Shown here: positions 32,721 to 44,892 of the stretch, one piece after another | How the letters are laid out: each line of letters begins with the position of its first letter | Numbering within the stretch: the first letter of the stretch is position 1 | Assembly: GCA_963693085.1 (NCBI GenBank) | Contig: OY856409.1 | Location: 1,535,371,072-1,535,435,071 of the forward strand | Source of the DNA: Alisma plantago-aquatica | Taxonomy: Eukaryota; Streptophyta; Magnoliopsida; Alismatales; Alismataceae | Length of the DNA: 64,000 bases | Direction: 5' to 3' | Notes under the pieces: model-generated | What the model was told of the DNA's origin: nothing | The model's input: the letters and a program-made list of their open reading frames with translations, nothing else | Databases searched by the model: none | Position numbers and translations under genes: made by a program

Positions 32721-33635
32721 TATCTAGGATCAACATAGGACCCTCGACATAAGAAACATCCTCCTCCCACTCAACCGCTACTGGTTGCAATGTCTGATCT
32801 GTATCTAGGTGACACTTCCTCAACATGAAGACATGAAAGACATTATTCAACATGCACAACTCAGGCAGAAAATCCAACTTGTATGCCACCTTTACAACAC
32901 ATGCCAAAATAGGTTATGGTTCCATAAACCTAGGAGCCAACTTACCCTTATTACCAAACCTCAAAACAACCTTCCAAGGGGAAACCCTAAGGTACACACA
33001 GTCCCCAACTTGGAACTTTAACGATATATGATGGTTATCATTGTATGATTTCTTCCTATCCTGGACAACCTTCAACTGTTGTTGTATCACTTTGATCTTC
33101 TTTGTAGTCTGCTGTCTAACTCAGGACCCTAAGGTTGATATTCACCTACCTCATACCAACCAAGGGGTGACCAATAACTTCTCCCATATAAAGCTTCATA
33201 CATTGCCATATCTATATTCTTCTAATAGCTGTTGTTATAAGCAAATTCGATCAAGCTCAGGTGAACAACTCATCTTCTAAGAAAGTACAAAACAAAATCT
33301 CCCAAGAGATCTTATAATGTATGAATGGTCCTCTCTGGCTGACCATCTATCTGTGGGTAACAAGTTCTCCTAAACCTCAGTTGTGTCCCAAAAGTTGTAT
33401 GCAGACGTTCCCAAAGCCTACTCATAAACCGGGGACCTCTATCAGACACTATGGTAATTGGGATACCATGCAAAAGGACTATCTCACCAATGTAGATCTG
33501 TGACAACTTCTCTACTTTATAAGTTGTCTTGACTGGAAGGAAGCTAGTTGATTTTGTCAACCGGTCAACTATAACCCAAATGGAATCATGACCTTTGGCT
33601 ATCCTCAAAAGACCAACCATAAAGTCCATGGTTAC
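32721..33635 (-). pseudogene. chromovirus integrase C-terminal half and chromodomain start
   Basis: The open frame 33629 to 33312 holds MDFMVGLLRIAKGHDSIW, VDRLTKSTSF, VSDRGPRF and QPERTIHTL, the integrase core with its D, D and E positions all present. Leftward, in shifted frames, are FAYNNSY-like and YEALYGR-like blocks (about 33130-33210) and the end of integrase. The frame 32907 to 32710 carries LHMLNNVFHVF-like, PVAVEWEEDVSY and PMLILDRHL, the linker and chromodomain start. Disrupted on the right by the gag-only element and on the left by the solo LTR. Confidence 0.85.
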
Positions 33636-33954
33636 TATTGGATCCTAGATGGGTGATTAGATGCTCTAGAGGGGGGTGAATAGAGATGAAAGCACTTAAA
33701 CAAAACTCATTAAAACTTCAAATTATATGACAAGATAAGGTTGCTAAATAGGTAATTTGAGTGCAACTAAATCATGCATAGCAAGGATAAGAGAGATTGA
33801 ACATGCACCAATTAGACAAGCTATTTTAGAGTGGTTCCACACTTCAAACTAGAAGTGTTTCAGTCCACTTGCCTAGAGAGGTCAACCTCTAGGACTTCAA
33901 ACAATTGCACTCTTATATTCATTAATAAGACATACAATACATGACCAACAAAGG

Positions 33955-34220
33955 ACTTACCTATCCAATACAAAGATTCTTCAACCTTACCAAGGACTTA
34001 CCCACTTTGCAAGAGTCTTCGGCCTTCTCCAAGGACTTACCCACTCTAGCACAAGTCTTCAGCCTTGTAGGAATTACCCACTCTTCTTGGATCTTCCGCC
34101 TTTGACTTCACCTTCACTCGGAGAAGCTTCCACCAAGGTCTTACCTACTTGAGCTTGAGTCTTTTGCCTTCTCCAAGGGCTTACCCACTCTAGCTCCAAG
34201 TCTTCTGCCTTGATCTTCAC
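33955..34220. repeat. GGACTTACCCACTC / AAGTCTTC repeat in the gag-only LTR
   Basis: About six copies of a unit containing AAGGACTTACCCACT and AGTCTTCNGCCTT, about 40-50 bp each. The other LTR has the same at about 37480-37740. Confidence 0.7.
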
Positions 34221-34505
34221 CAAGGGACTCCTTCCCTTGTTCTTCTTCACCTCTCTTGGACAAGAGAGAGAACCTTCATCTTCATGGTTGCAAATGAGAG
34301 ATGGGGAGGTGGTGGAAGTGAGAGCCTCACAAGATATACATATAAAACTAGCTCTCTTACAAATCTCCTACTCACTATAATGGATGTTGCAAGTGATTAA
34401 GCTTAGAGAGAGAGAGGAGGCTGTAGGAAGCACTCAACTATAGAATAGGAACCTCACAAAGAGTTTGCAATGAATGCTCAACCTTGGAATGAAGCCTAAG
34501 GGGTC

Positions 34506-34515
34506 CTATTTATAG
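34506..34515 (-). promoter_or_regulatory. TATA box, left LTR of the gag-only element
   Basis: CTATTTATAG on the + strand; inverse of CTATAAATAG. The same site lies at 38031-38040 in the other LTR. Confidence 0.65.
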
Positions 34516-34650
34516 CTGGGGATGCCTCTTAGCCTTTGGGAACACTTGTGAACGAAAACTAGCCATTTTGTGGCTTGCAACAGATCTATTTTCACTTGTT
34601 GCAACTCCACAACGGCTAGAAACACTTTTCTACACTTTTCCGTACAGTGC

Positions 34651-34876
34651 ATTCGGTCGAGTTTCTATATGTGTAACTCGACCGATCAAGTAGCAGGCAG
34701 CCCGATATTGAAATGATCGGTCGAGTTTGTTCTGAGGAAACTCGACCGACCATTCCAACTGGAACTGGCCTACTACCCAATCGGTCGAGTTCTGTGAGTG
34801 CACAACTGGACCGATGCAATCTTCAGAAAATCGACCAAGGTTGATCGGTCGAGTTTCAGGGTGGGAAACTCGACCG
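34651..34876. repeat. CGGTCGAGTTT / AAACTCGACCG inverted-repeat array
   Basis: Four inverted pairs of TCGGTCGAGTTT and AACTCGACCGA, each pair separated by about 10-25 bp, so each could fold as a hairpin. Located about 140 bp upstream of the TATA box in the element's orientation. Same array at 38176-38401. Confidence 0.85.
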
Positions 34877-35069
34877 AACAAGTGCCTGTAATTGATTTTC
34901 AAAGTTGCATTAAAAGTGCTCTAAAATTTGATCTAAGTGTTCCTGATATTTTTCTAAGCTTAATTACAAGTCATACAATCATTACAAGTGATTTACAACA
35001 TGATTCTAATGGATATACATCATATTACAAAAACGTCCACTTGTATGACTTTGACTTGTCTTTTCTCCA

Positions 35070-35236
35070 ATAAAACCTTTACCTTTGTGCTTACCAATGC
35101 TTTTTCCACTTGTTGTCACCCTCTACACATCTCACCTTTCTTCTTTCATGTGGATTGACAAGTCAATTTGCAATTCAATAGCTCAAGTCAATCCATTTGC
35201 AAGTACCTACAACAAGAAAGATGAAATGGTCCCCAA
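35070..35236 (-). other. 3' untranslated part with possible polypurine tract
   Basis: Between gag stop and LTR. On the element's strand the last bases are AAAGGTAAAGGTTTTAT, a weak purine-rich tract next to the LTR start TGGAGAAAAG. Confidence 0.5.
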
Positions 35237-37108
35237 TCATGTTTTTGGGTCCGGAGGGGTTAGTTTAGCAACCCAAATCCTATTGCTCTTGGGTGCTTTC
35301 CTAAAAGGACAACAAGTAGAATAATGACCAAAATCATTGCAATAGTTGCATGTGCCCATAGTCTTGGAAGTAGAGGATTGTCCATGGAATATTGGAGGTC
35401 CTTCATCTTTGTTGTTCCCTTGACTACTATCATATCCTAAACCAGGTCTACCAATTTGTTTAGTAGTATGGTGTAGGATATCATTAAGATTCTTTTTTCC
35501 AACTAAGAATCTTTGCAAAGATGATCTCAAACTATCATTATCATGCTTAAGAGAAGAAATAGTAGAAGACAAATGATCTATATTATCTCTAGCATGCAGA
35601 AGATCATTTTCTAAGCAAAGAGTTTTAGTTAAATAAGAATCTCTATCAACATGAAGAGCAGCAACATCATTCTCTCTATTTGTAGAACTAGAACAAGATT
35701 CATGCCCATTGATTTTAGAAAGCAAGGAGGCATTTTCTATTTCTAATTCATGCAAAACAAAATCTTTGTCCTTGTTTTCAGATTTAAGAACATCAATGTC
35801 ATGCATGAGAGAATCAACAATTAAAGTATGCTCTTCATTTGAACTAGGCATGAGAGGTTGAGCTTCTAGAAATTTAATCTTATCAATTAAACTAGCATTT
35901 TCAAGTTTAAGAGAGTCTACTTGGCTAAGACAATCATTTTTATCAATAAGCAAGCAAGAATTAGCATATTCAAGATCATCTAGTTCTATATGCAAATTAT
36001 CAACAATTTTAGCAAGCTTTTTCTTTTTGTTTTTAGAAGACTTATAAGAGGCACAAATATCATGAATAATAGCAATTAAAGATTCTTTATCTAAAGAGTC
36101 TAGATTTACCTCACTTGAGTCTTCACTTGTTGACGCTATAAGGGCAAAATGGCATTCTCCTTCATCACTAGAGATTGAGCTTGATCCTTCACATGAATCT
36201 TCACTTGATCTTGAGTTGGAGGAGCCACTTGAGCTTGATTGCCATTTCTTCTTGTGAAGGTGGGTCTTTTTGCCTTGTGGGCAATCTTCCTTGTAGTGAC
36301 CCTTCTTCCCACATGTGAAGCACCGTGTGGAGGAGGACTTGCCTTTGTAGAATCTACCCTTGGAGTACATGGCATCTTCTTCAACTTGAGAGGATGGAGA
36401 AGCTTGACCAACAGTAGCCTTGATTTGAGCTTTGATTTCAGCCTTCTTCATTCTCTTGAGTTCTTTCTCCTCTTGTCTTTCTACTTCCTCCCTCTTGTCA
36501 AGTGTAGCTTCATGTGCTTGTAGATTTCCAATGAGCTCTTCAATAAGAATATCCCTAAGAGACCTTGCTTCTTAAATAGAAGTCACCTTGGATTCCCACC
36601 TCTTGGGGAGAGTTCTAAGGATCTTTGAGTTGATCTCTCCACTAGACATAGGATGTCCTAGAACAGCAAGACCATTCAAGATGGTGTTGAGCCTTGAGTA
36701 CATGTTGGCTATGCTCTCCTGCTTTCCCATCTTGAAGTTCTCAAGCAACCCTTTGAGCATGTAGACTTTGCTTTCCTTCACTTGATCTGTCCCTTCATAA
36801 GTGATGCAAAGCTTTCTCCATACCTCATAGGCCGTCTCATAAGAGGAAATCCGATTGAACTCGGTGGGGGTCATGGAGGCATAAAGGATTTGCATGGCTC
36901 TAGCATTCAAGGTTGCTTTCATCAAGGTGGCTTCATCCCATTCTTCAATATTTGTCTTTGGTAGAATGTATGGGCTGTTCACCATTTGCCACATCTCGAG
37001 ACTTGATCCTTGGATGTAGAATTGAAGTCTTCTTCTCCAATAGAGGAAGTTGCTCCCATCAAAGATTGGAAGGCTGGTCGAGAGTCTCCCTCCTAGGTAG
37101 TCACCCAT
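35237..37108 (-). pseudogene. gag of the gag-only element, one internal stop
   Basis: A frame of 624 codons from the ATG at 37108 to 35237, interrupted only by TAA at 36572-36574. N-terminal part: a copia-type gag (UBN2-like) domain, with SLPIFDGSNFLYWRRRLQF, SYETAYEVWRKLC and FKMGKQESIANMYSRLN. After the stop comes a basic coiled part, a CCHC knuckle CFTCGKKGHYKEDC (about 36315), a serine-rich stretch and a long coiled coil rich in Leu, Asp and Ser (about 36150-35480). The end holds a second CCHC-like knuckle CNYCNDFGHYSTCC (about 35340). No protease motif. Product would assemble virus-like particles in the cytoplasm; two knuckles 300 residues apart are unusual. Confidence 0.85.
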
Positions 37109-37145
37109 CTTCTCCTACTTGTTGAAGTATGCTTGGAGAAGACCC

Positions 37146-37157
37146 GCTCTGATACCA
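37146..37157 (-). promoter_or_regulatory. PBS of the gag-only element, tRNA-Met type
   Basis: GCTCTGATACCA on the + strand, the inverse of TGGTATCAGAGC, two bases from the LTR. Confidence 0.85.
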
Positions 37158-37159
37158 CT

Positions 37160-38594
37160 TGTTGGATCCTAGATGGGTGATTAGGTGCTCTAGAGGGGGG
37201 GTAAATAGAGCTGAAAGCACTTAAACAAAACTCATTAAACCTTCAAATTATATGACAAGATAAGGTTGCTAAATAGGTAATTTGAGTGCAACTAAATCAT
37301 GCATAGCAAGGATAAGAGAGATTGAACATGAACCAATTAGACAAGCTATTTTAGAGTGGTTCCACACTTCAAACTAGAAGTGTGTCAGTCCACTTGCCTA
37401 GAGAGGTCAACCTCTAGGACTTCAAACAATTGCACTCTTATATTCATTAATAAGACATACAATACATGACCAACAAAGGACTTACCTATCCAATACAAAG
37501 AGTCTTCAACCTTACCAAGGACTTACCCACTTTGCAAGAGTCTTCGGCCTTCTCCAAGGACTTACCCACTCTAGCACAAGTCTTCAGCCTTGTAGGAATT
37601 ACCCACTCTTCTTGGATCTTCCGCCTTTGACTTCACCTTCACTCGGAGAAGCTTCCACCAAGGTCTTACCTACTTGAGCTTGAGTCTTTTGCCTTCTCCA
37701 TAGGCTTACCCACTCTAGCTCCAAGTCTTCTACCTTGATCTTCACCAAGGGACTCCTTCCCTTGTTCTTCTTCACCTCTCTTGGACAAGAGAGAGAACCT
37801 TCATCTTCATGGTTGCAAATGAGAGATGGGGAGGTGGTGGAAGTGAGAGCCTCACAAGATATACATATAAAACTAGCTCTCTTACAAATCTCCTACTCAC
37901 TCTAATGTATGTTGCAAGTGATTAAGCTTAGAGAGAGAGAGGAGGCTGTAGGAAGCACTCAACTATAGAATAGGAACCTCACAAAGAGTTTGCAATGAAT
38001 GCTCAACCTTGGAATGAAGCCCAAGGGGTCCTATTTATAGCTGGGGATGCCTCTTAGCCTTTGGGAACACGTGTGAACGAAAACTATCCATTTTGTGGCT
38101 TGCAACGGATCTATTTTCACTTGTTGCAACTCCACAACGGCTAGAAACACTTTTCTGCACTTTTCCGTACAGTGCATTCGGTCGAGTTTCTATATGTGTA
38201 ACTCGACCGATCAAGTAGCAGGTAGCCCGATATTGAAATGATCGGTCGAGTTTGTTCTGAGGAAACTCGACCGACCATTCCAACTGGAACTGGCCTACTA
38301 TCCAATCGGTCGAGTTCTTTGAGTGCACAACTCGACCGATGCAATCTTCAAAAAATCGACCAAGGTTGATCGGTCAAGTTTCAGGGTGGGAAACTCGACC
38401 GAACAAGTGCCTGTAATTGATGTTCAAAGTTGCATTAAAAGTGCTCTAAAATTCGATCTAAGTGTTCCTGATATTTTTCTAAGCTTAATTACAAGTCATA
38501 CAATCATTACAAGTGATTTACAACATGATTCTAATGGATATACATCATATTACAAAAATGTCCACTTATATGACTTTGACTTGTCTTTTCTCCA
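37160..38594 (-). repeat. right LTR (5' in element sense) of the gag-only element
   Basis: 1435 bp, from TGTTGGATCC to TTTTCTCCA. Carries the TATA box (38031-38040) and the inverted-repeat array (38176-38401). Confidence 0.9.
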
Positions 38595-39240
38595 ATTTGA
38601 GATACGCAAGTTAGGGCAATTGGAGTGTGTCTATACCTAATCTGAAAACACTCAAGTAGAGGCATTAGACACCAATATGTGGAATGGTTAGTCATAATCA
38701 AAACACGAGTTTAGTCAATTTAGACGTGAGTCAACATTGACCTAATTGACCTTGAGTCAATAGTTACATGATCCCATTTCCAATGTGGTGTTGTAAAGTC
38801 CTTACAAGCTTCTAATTCTCAACCTTAACTTGTTGACAAACTAGACACTTAGCAACGAACTCTGCCACATCACACTTCAACATGGCCACCAATATAACTC
38901 CTTCAGATTGTGATACATCTTTTTGCTATCTCAATGCATTGCGTACATCAAGGAATGAGCCTCTTTAAGTACCATCAACATCTAGAACCATTGTCTTGTT
39001 ATGAAAACAAATTGTTCCATCATCTAGATCATGGAAACCATCATGCTTCCTAATGCTAACCTCTGATTGGATATTCTATATCATGATATCATTATTCTGA
39101 GCATCTATGATATGATGTATCAATGTTGGCTTCATGTGCAAGTATGCTAGAAATCTTGCCAACAAGGAAACCTCCAACTTTACATCAATGTGCCGAAGCG
39201 ACACTAACATGTCCCACTTGTGACACACCATTGAGTGTAA
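38595..39240 (-). pseudogene. chromovirus integrase N-terminal half
   Basis: The reverse strand gives the zinc-binding block, with CDVAEFVAKCLVCQQVK at about 38840-38890, preceded by a degraded KDVSQSEGVILVAM-type stretch. The frame then runs into the border of the gag-only element. Together with 32721-33635 this forms one integrase, split by the insertion. Confidence 0.75.
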
Positions 39241-40500
39241 CTATGCCTTTTCTGTAGATAATGATGAAGACGACTTCCTTCTCAAAGAATCATCCACTAG
39301 ATTTGCCTTCCCTAGGTGATAGTCTATCCTGCAGTCAAAATCATTTATCAGTTCCATACATCTTTTTTGCCCCATGTTCAACTCTTGCTTCAATAAGATA
39401 TACAAAAGGTTCTTCTGGTTTGTGAAGATTTGACACTTCTCACCATACAAATAGTGCCTCAAAATCTTCAAGGAATGAACCACGACTGCTAGCTCCAATT
39501 CATGGGTCAGATAGTTCTCATTATGTTTCTTAAGATTCATGAAGCAAAAGAAATCACATTTATGTCCTGCATCAGCACACATCCCAAGCCATTCTTCAAA
39601 GAATCAAAAAGACGATGTAGCCTTTCCCCTACTTTAGAAGCACTAAGACTAGAGAACTAGTCAACTTCTTCTTCAAAAACTAGAAAGAATGCTAACACTT
39701 ATCATCCCAGACAAAAGGAACACCCTTCTTAGTCAACTTGGTTAGGGGTAATGCTACAACACTGAAATTTCTAATGAATCACCTGTAGTAACCTTCCATG
39801 CCTAGGAAGCTTTAGACCTCAGTCGGTGTCTTAGGCTGCTCCCACTCCAGAATAGACTCTACCATCTTAGAGTATACACAAACACCCTTAGCAAATATGA
39901 TGTTCCCAAGAAAAGATATCTCAGTTAACTTGAACTCACACTTGCTGAACTTGGCATACAGTAGGCGATGCCTCAACAATGCTAACACTTGAAGAAGATG
40001 CTACTCATGGTGGTGATTATCCCAAGAGTATATCATGATATCATGCATCAACACGATGATGAACTGGTCAAGATACGATCTAAACACCCTATTCATAATA
40101 TCCGTAAAATCTTCTGGTGCATTGATTAACCATACGACATAACCACTAACTCATAATGACCATACCTAGTCCTAAAAGCAGTCTTAGGTATGTCATCCAC
40201 CTTGATTCTCAAGTGATGATATCTCGACCTCAAGTCTATCTTGGATAACAATGTAGCACTTCTCCATTGATCAAACAGATCATCAATCCTTACAACATAT
40301 ACTTGCTCTTCATTGTGACCTTGTTCAATTATTAGTAATCTATGCAAATCGTCATAGAATTGTCCTTTTTCTTCACAAACAGCACAAGAGAACCCCAAGG
40401 GGAAGTGCTCGGTTTGATGAAACCCTTCTCCAACAACTTGTGCAACTATTTCTTCAACTCTTGCATCTCTATTGTTTCCATCCTGTAAGGTGACTGAGCG
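39241..40500 (-). pseudogene. chromovirus reverse transcriptase and RNase H
   Basis: From the right: an [15 protein letters not shown] region, [30 protein letters not shown] and [15 protein letters not shown] (40398-40126). Then LLYAKFSKCEFKLTEISFLG (about 39960-39900) and EWEQPKTP-FLGMEGYYR (about 39850-39780), and RNase H ENYLTHELELAVVVHSLKILRHYLYG (39582-39430). The catalytic FIDDI-type box reads LMHDIM near 40045, so one Asp is now His. RNase H keeps the Glu of HELELA. Several frameshifts. Confidence 0.85.
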
Positions 40501-40673
40501 ATAGTTTGTGATCCAGAACCAAGATTGATCTCAAAATCAATCTCTCTAGGAGGTGGAATACCACAAAACTCCTCTGGAAAGACATCCTCAAACTCTCATA
40601 CTATTGATACCTCCTGGTTACTAGGACTACTCAACTTGGTATCCACAACATGTGACAAGAAAGCCTCACACCC

Positions 40674-41054
40674 CTATCTTATCAAAACCTCTTCTATCAC
40701 AACTAATACCAAACACGTAGGAAGAATATTCTTATCTCCTTGGATATTCCAAGAGACATTTCCATCACAAAATGTCACCACCTTAGAACTACAGTCCAAA
40801 ACAACCTTGTACTTCTCCAAGGTATCCATCCCTAGGATCACATTGAATCCATGCATGTCAAGTGGTATAAGATCCACTTGAATGATGCATCCTAAAAAAT
40901 AAATAACATAAGATGGGCACACCTCCCACAACTCAGAGGAACCAACTAAAGGGGTTTCTAGCAGAAGGCTATAAGATCTACTACAAATAGACATATAGTA
41001 ATTACTTACATCTTCTCTGGCGATAGAGGAGTGTGTCGCACCCGGGTCAACCAA
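40674..41054 (-). pseudogene. chromovirus protease domain
   Basis: Open for 126 codons. Active site VDPGATHSSIA (usual form D-S-G-A-T-H) has Pro after the Asp. FNVILGMDTLEKYKVVLDC follows, with the typical GMD motif. Joined to gag on the right and RT on the left. Confidence 0.85.
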
Positions 41055-41089
41055 AATAGAACATAAGAAGAAGCATATAAGGCAAAATG

Positions 41090-41907
41090 AAAAAGTTTAA
41101 TCTAAACTATCACAACTTATGGACTGACTACTCCCTCCATATGATTTAAGGCATAGAATTTATCCATTTCCTATTGTCATTCACGTCGTCTTCTTGCCGG
41201 TCTAGATGACCCCACTTGGGACATATGACAACATACTCTGTTGCCACCACTGCCAAAATGATATTGTTGCAAACCTCACTGACTCTTCCTCGGCTGGTGT
41301 GTTACTTCCTCATTGTTTATAGGGAATGAACACATCATCTGTCTGACTTGTCCACATGTATAATAGATCATGGTATCATACTGCAACCTAGATGACCATG
41401 TCACTTACACTGATGTTGTACTCTTCGCCCTTGTCGGTGAAAATCTCCAACCTCTACCCTTACTCGGGGACCATTTTAACGGTGATCCTGATCTTAGTTC
41501 AGAAAAAGTCAATCTCAGATGTGACTAATTGTACTGTGATGATGAGAACCTTGTCTTCTTGAAGCCATCTCATGACTATCCTTGAAATTGAGCTTGCCTC
41601 TTCTTAGTGTTAGCTTCACACTTCTCAAGATAAGACCTCTCTATCCTTCTCACTGACTCTAGAAAGGTAGACAATTTCTCCTTATTCTCCAAAGCAGATG
41701 ATGTGGTTGACTACTTAGAGTTCAAATCCTTCACAAACCTGTAGATCATACCCTTCTCCATTGTTTCCATGTGAGGAAAGAACCTCAAAATCTCCATAAA
41801 CATTGCCTTATAGTTGTTGATGGGCATCGACCCTTCTCATAAAACTTATCAAACCGAGCTGTCTTCTCGTCTAGATATGTCTCTAGGAAGTAGCAGTTTG
41901 ATGAATT
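41090..41907 (-). pseudogene. chromovirus gag, C-terminal half
   Basis: The reverse strand reads YLDEKTARFDKFYEKGRC (41877-41820), EKGMIYRFVKDLNSK (about 41760), and a degraded CCHC knuckle with YYTCGQV...CSFP (about 41360-41310). Basic linker stretches match gag of Tekay-type elements. The first half is at 52582-53130, on the far side of the copia. Confidence 0.7.
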
Positions 41908-43888
41908 TATATGGAAATATGGTGACATAATAGACAACAGATATAAAAATTTAACTGCCATATTCCTCTTCAACTAATGGAACGCGTCAATAACTCTGCA
42001 ATGGGTAGGATGGTTTATAGGATGTACCTGGTCCTAGAGAAGTCCATCGACAATTTCCTTGCCGTAGTTGCATGCCCTTTCCTTAAGTCACACTCAAACA
42101 ATGTCACCATCAGCCTCCTGGTTGATCACCATGGACAACAGGTTGACATTGTCCTCCTTGCAGGAAAAGTATCCACACCTCTAGAGTAGTTCACACGAAC
42201 CACTGAGAACTCTTTTCATTCTAGTAGAACAGACAAGAAGGAGTTTCCCCCTCACTTTAACATACTAGTCACCAACTTTCTCTCCCCATTAATTCTCCCT
42301 TGATATTCCTCCCTTTATCGGGTAGGACTTTCTCGGGTTCTTTCGATTACCACAACTAGAGAAGACAAACAATTGTCTTAATAAATTGAGTTGTGTCTCT
42401 AGGAATTCCCTAGTACTCCTCTATTCATATGAGGGCCTGGGTCACAATTCCCAATCTATGCAGGAGTGGAAGGGACTATAATCTCACAAATTTTCACAAC
42501 CTGTGATAGGAGAAACGATCGGTTCTCTAGGTGAACCAATCCATTGGCATGCAAGTTGATTGGTTCACCCAGTGAATTGGTCATTTCTAAATGTTTCCCA
42601 ATCACAATTGTATTGGAAATTCTAATCCAATTATTACACAACATTACGTCAACACTAATACTTGATGCAAATTTCTCATGTGAATTGGGCATCTCATCCT
42701 ATGAGATGGTCTACTGGAGACCATGAGTCAATCACTTCACTAAGTGAATTGGTCAGTTTGCACCCTATCTCATCTAGAATTCATCCAATGCAATATCCAA
42801 TCAACCTAACATTCCAACTGGTTGGTTGAACACTGGTTCAGAGTCCAGTTAGTCAATTTTTTTTAAATTGAGTACCTAAACACTTTAGTAGTCAATTTAA
42901 TTATCATTCATAATTAAACTCCTATTCCAAGTGAATTTCTATGTGTGTGATAATGTAGGTTCCATATTACATCAACAGTGAATGTCTATAACCAATTATG
43001 ACATCACAAGCAAAGAGCGGTGCCCAGTCACACATAATTGCTACCCAAGTAAATGAAAAGTTGGAGAAAAATTTTGACCTACAATTGGTGATTGGTGTTA
43101 CAAGGTTTTTATAGTTCCTATTTCACTAATATACAGATTGAACTTAAGGTGTGGTACCATCATCCTCTTCAATCGTTCAATTTTGTTCCTTGAACCAGAG
43201 TAGACTGTCTGAGATATATGTAAGCTCAATATCACATATTGACTCACATCATCATGGACTTACATTTCTCTATCTCACTAATCCATGATTACAAACTCCT
43301 GTAGGAAGGGAAAATCCCATCTACATCACTCACAGTCAACCCTAGGTGTCACAGTGCACCCGATCATCACCTTTATGGCAACCCTTATTCAGGATCACAG
43401 TGGATGATGTCAAAGCATACCGAACAACATGTGATGTCTATAGTGAATTCAGATCTAATAACCACAATCACCACCAACACTATAAGAGATGATTCTAAAT
43501 ACCAATTATGGTCTCCATGTATCACTCTTATGGTGGGTCTGTCCAATACACAGTTTTCTAACAAGTATCTATGTGCTTGATTTCATATCACATATCATGA
43601 CTAATGAAGTTCTGTCATCAACCAACACACACTCTAATCTTATGTATTGTTGTTGTCTATCAACCTTCCATAATAACATCTAACTAGGGACATAACAAGA
43701 ATGTATGTACTCTTAACATTCATATGATCTCATTGTTCAAGTCACATACTTGAAGACATACATCATTGAGTAATATCCTTCTCTAGAAATTTATTATGAT
43801 ACTTCATTATCTCATAAGTAACAAATCCATTACAAGTTATGGCATTACAATCATCATATGATTGGCTCTTGGAGCATACATACCAATA
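41908..43888 (-). repeat. left LTR (3' in element sense) of the reverse copia
   Basis: Aligns with 50593-52581 over its whole length, with many substitutions and small gaps, so the insertion is old compared with the gag-only element. Ends TATATGG and CCAATA correspond to TGTAGGG and CCAACA in the other copy. Repeat copies with GTGAATTGGTC / GGTTCAC cores lie at 42508-42845. Confidence 0.85.
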
Positions 43889-43903
43889 AACTCCCACTTG
43901 AAC
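43889..43903 (-). promoter_or_regulatory. polypurine tract of the reverse copia
   Basis: On the element's strand CAAGTGGGAGTTT, directly before the LTR start. It is the typical copia tract. Confidence 0.75.
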
Positions 43904-44883
43904 TTAGAGCCAGTCACCCATGAATCTTATTCTAAGTGATCTAACATGACCATCATGGGTCTTCTGTGAAAGTGCTTTTATAATTGGGTCAACAACATTG
44001 TTCTCAGTTGGTACTCCATAAATTTTCACATCCTCATTGTATGATCTCTTGTATGAGATGGAAACACCTTTTTATATGTTTGGAATTCTATTCAATTTAG
44101 GTTACTTATATTGTGCAATGGTTCCATTATTGTCACAATGTAGCTCGATTGCATCGCTAATGCTTGGAACTACCCCAAGATTAGAGATGAACTTCTTGAT
44201 CCATACATCATTCTTTGCTTCATTCAATGCATCTCTTTCTTGGAACTCTTCCAACTCACAACTCCATTGTTTAGACAAATCACAAATCTAGATTGCAATC
44301 TGTAATCATCTTTGTCAGTTTGGAAGCTTGCATCAGTGTAAACCTTTACCACCAACTCTTCCTCATTGTCATGGACAAGGAACTGATTCTTAGTTCTTTT
44401 CAAGTACTTAAGGATGTTTTTGATGGCTATCTAGTGAGAATCACCTAGATTTGATTGATATATGCTCATCATGCTCAAGGCATATGAGACATCTGGACGG
44501 GTACACAACATTGCATACATGATGAATCCAATTGATGATGCATATGGAGTCACACTCATGTGTTCCCTTTCTTCACAAGAACTAAGACATTGGGCTTTAA
44601 ATATGGTAACTCCATGCACCATGGGTAGGTTTCCTCTCTTTGAGCTCTCCATGATGAAGCTCTTCAACACTTTGCTAATGTATGTGCTCAGATGTATTCC
44701 AAGAAACCTTCTAGATCTATCTCTATAGATCTTAATCCTAAAGATGTAGGACGTTTCACCCAAGTCATTCATATAAAACATATTTCCCAGACATGTCTTT
44801 ACCTTTTATCAAGTAGGGATGTCATTTCCCATCAATAGTATGTCATTCACATACAATATGATAAATACAATCAAGCTCCCACT
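43904..44883 (-). pseudogene. copia RT C-terminal part and RNase H
   Basis: RT: LYVNDILLMGND near 44850, where the YVDD box has Asn for the first Asp; MNDLGETSYIFRIKIYRDRSRRFLG and YASSIGFIMYAMLCTRPDVSYALSM (44775-44450). RNase H: NEAKNDVWIKKFISNLGVVPS and LHCDNNGTIAQ (44250-44110), and near the end a SLRIRFMGDWL block before the polypurine tract. The residue order agrees with the family throughout, with stops and small shifts. Confidence 0.85.
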
Positions 44884-44892
44884 AACTTTCTT
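44884..44892. repeat. LINE target-site duplication, left (AACTTTCTT)
   Basis: Repeated at 46351-46359. The similarity may extend to 12 bases with one change (A/G TA). Confidence 0.7.

Larger units (their letters stand above)
33636..35069 (-). repeat. left LTR of the gag-only element
   Basis: Aligns end to end with 37160-38594. A 445 bp stretch compared by eye (34499 onward) has about 12 substitutions and no gap. It contains a tandem ACTTACCCACTC...GTCTTCNGCCTT repeat (33955-34220) in the part downstream of the TATA box. Confidence 0.9.
33636..38594 (-). mobile_element. gag-only LTR retrotransposon (TR-GAG-like), young
   Basis: 4959 bp: LTRs of 1434 and 1435 bp, a tRNA-Met type PBS (37146-37157, reverse) and a single gag frame, with no protease, integrase or RT. 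LTR ends on the + strand are TGTTGGATCC and TTTTCTCCA (left copy TATTGG). It matches the published idea of TR-GAG elements: non-autonomous, gag-coding, moved by a related copia. Inserted in the integrase of the outer chromovirus. A target duplication cannot be seen; the flanks suggest a few lost bases. Confidence 0.85.

Noticed and set aside
35237..36451. Host coiled-coil zinc-finger protein on the minus strand
   Set aside because: Lies between two LTRs with PBS, and is in frame with the copia-type gag domain upstream; it is the C-terminal part of gag.
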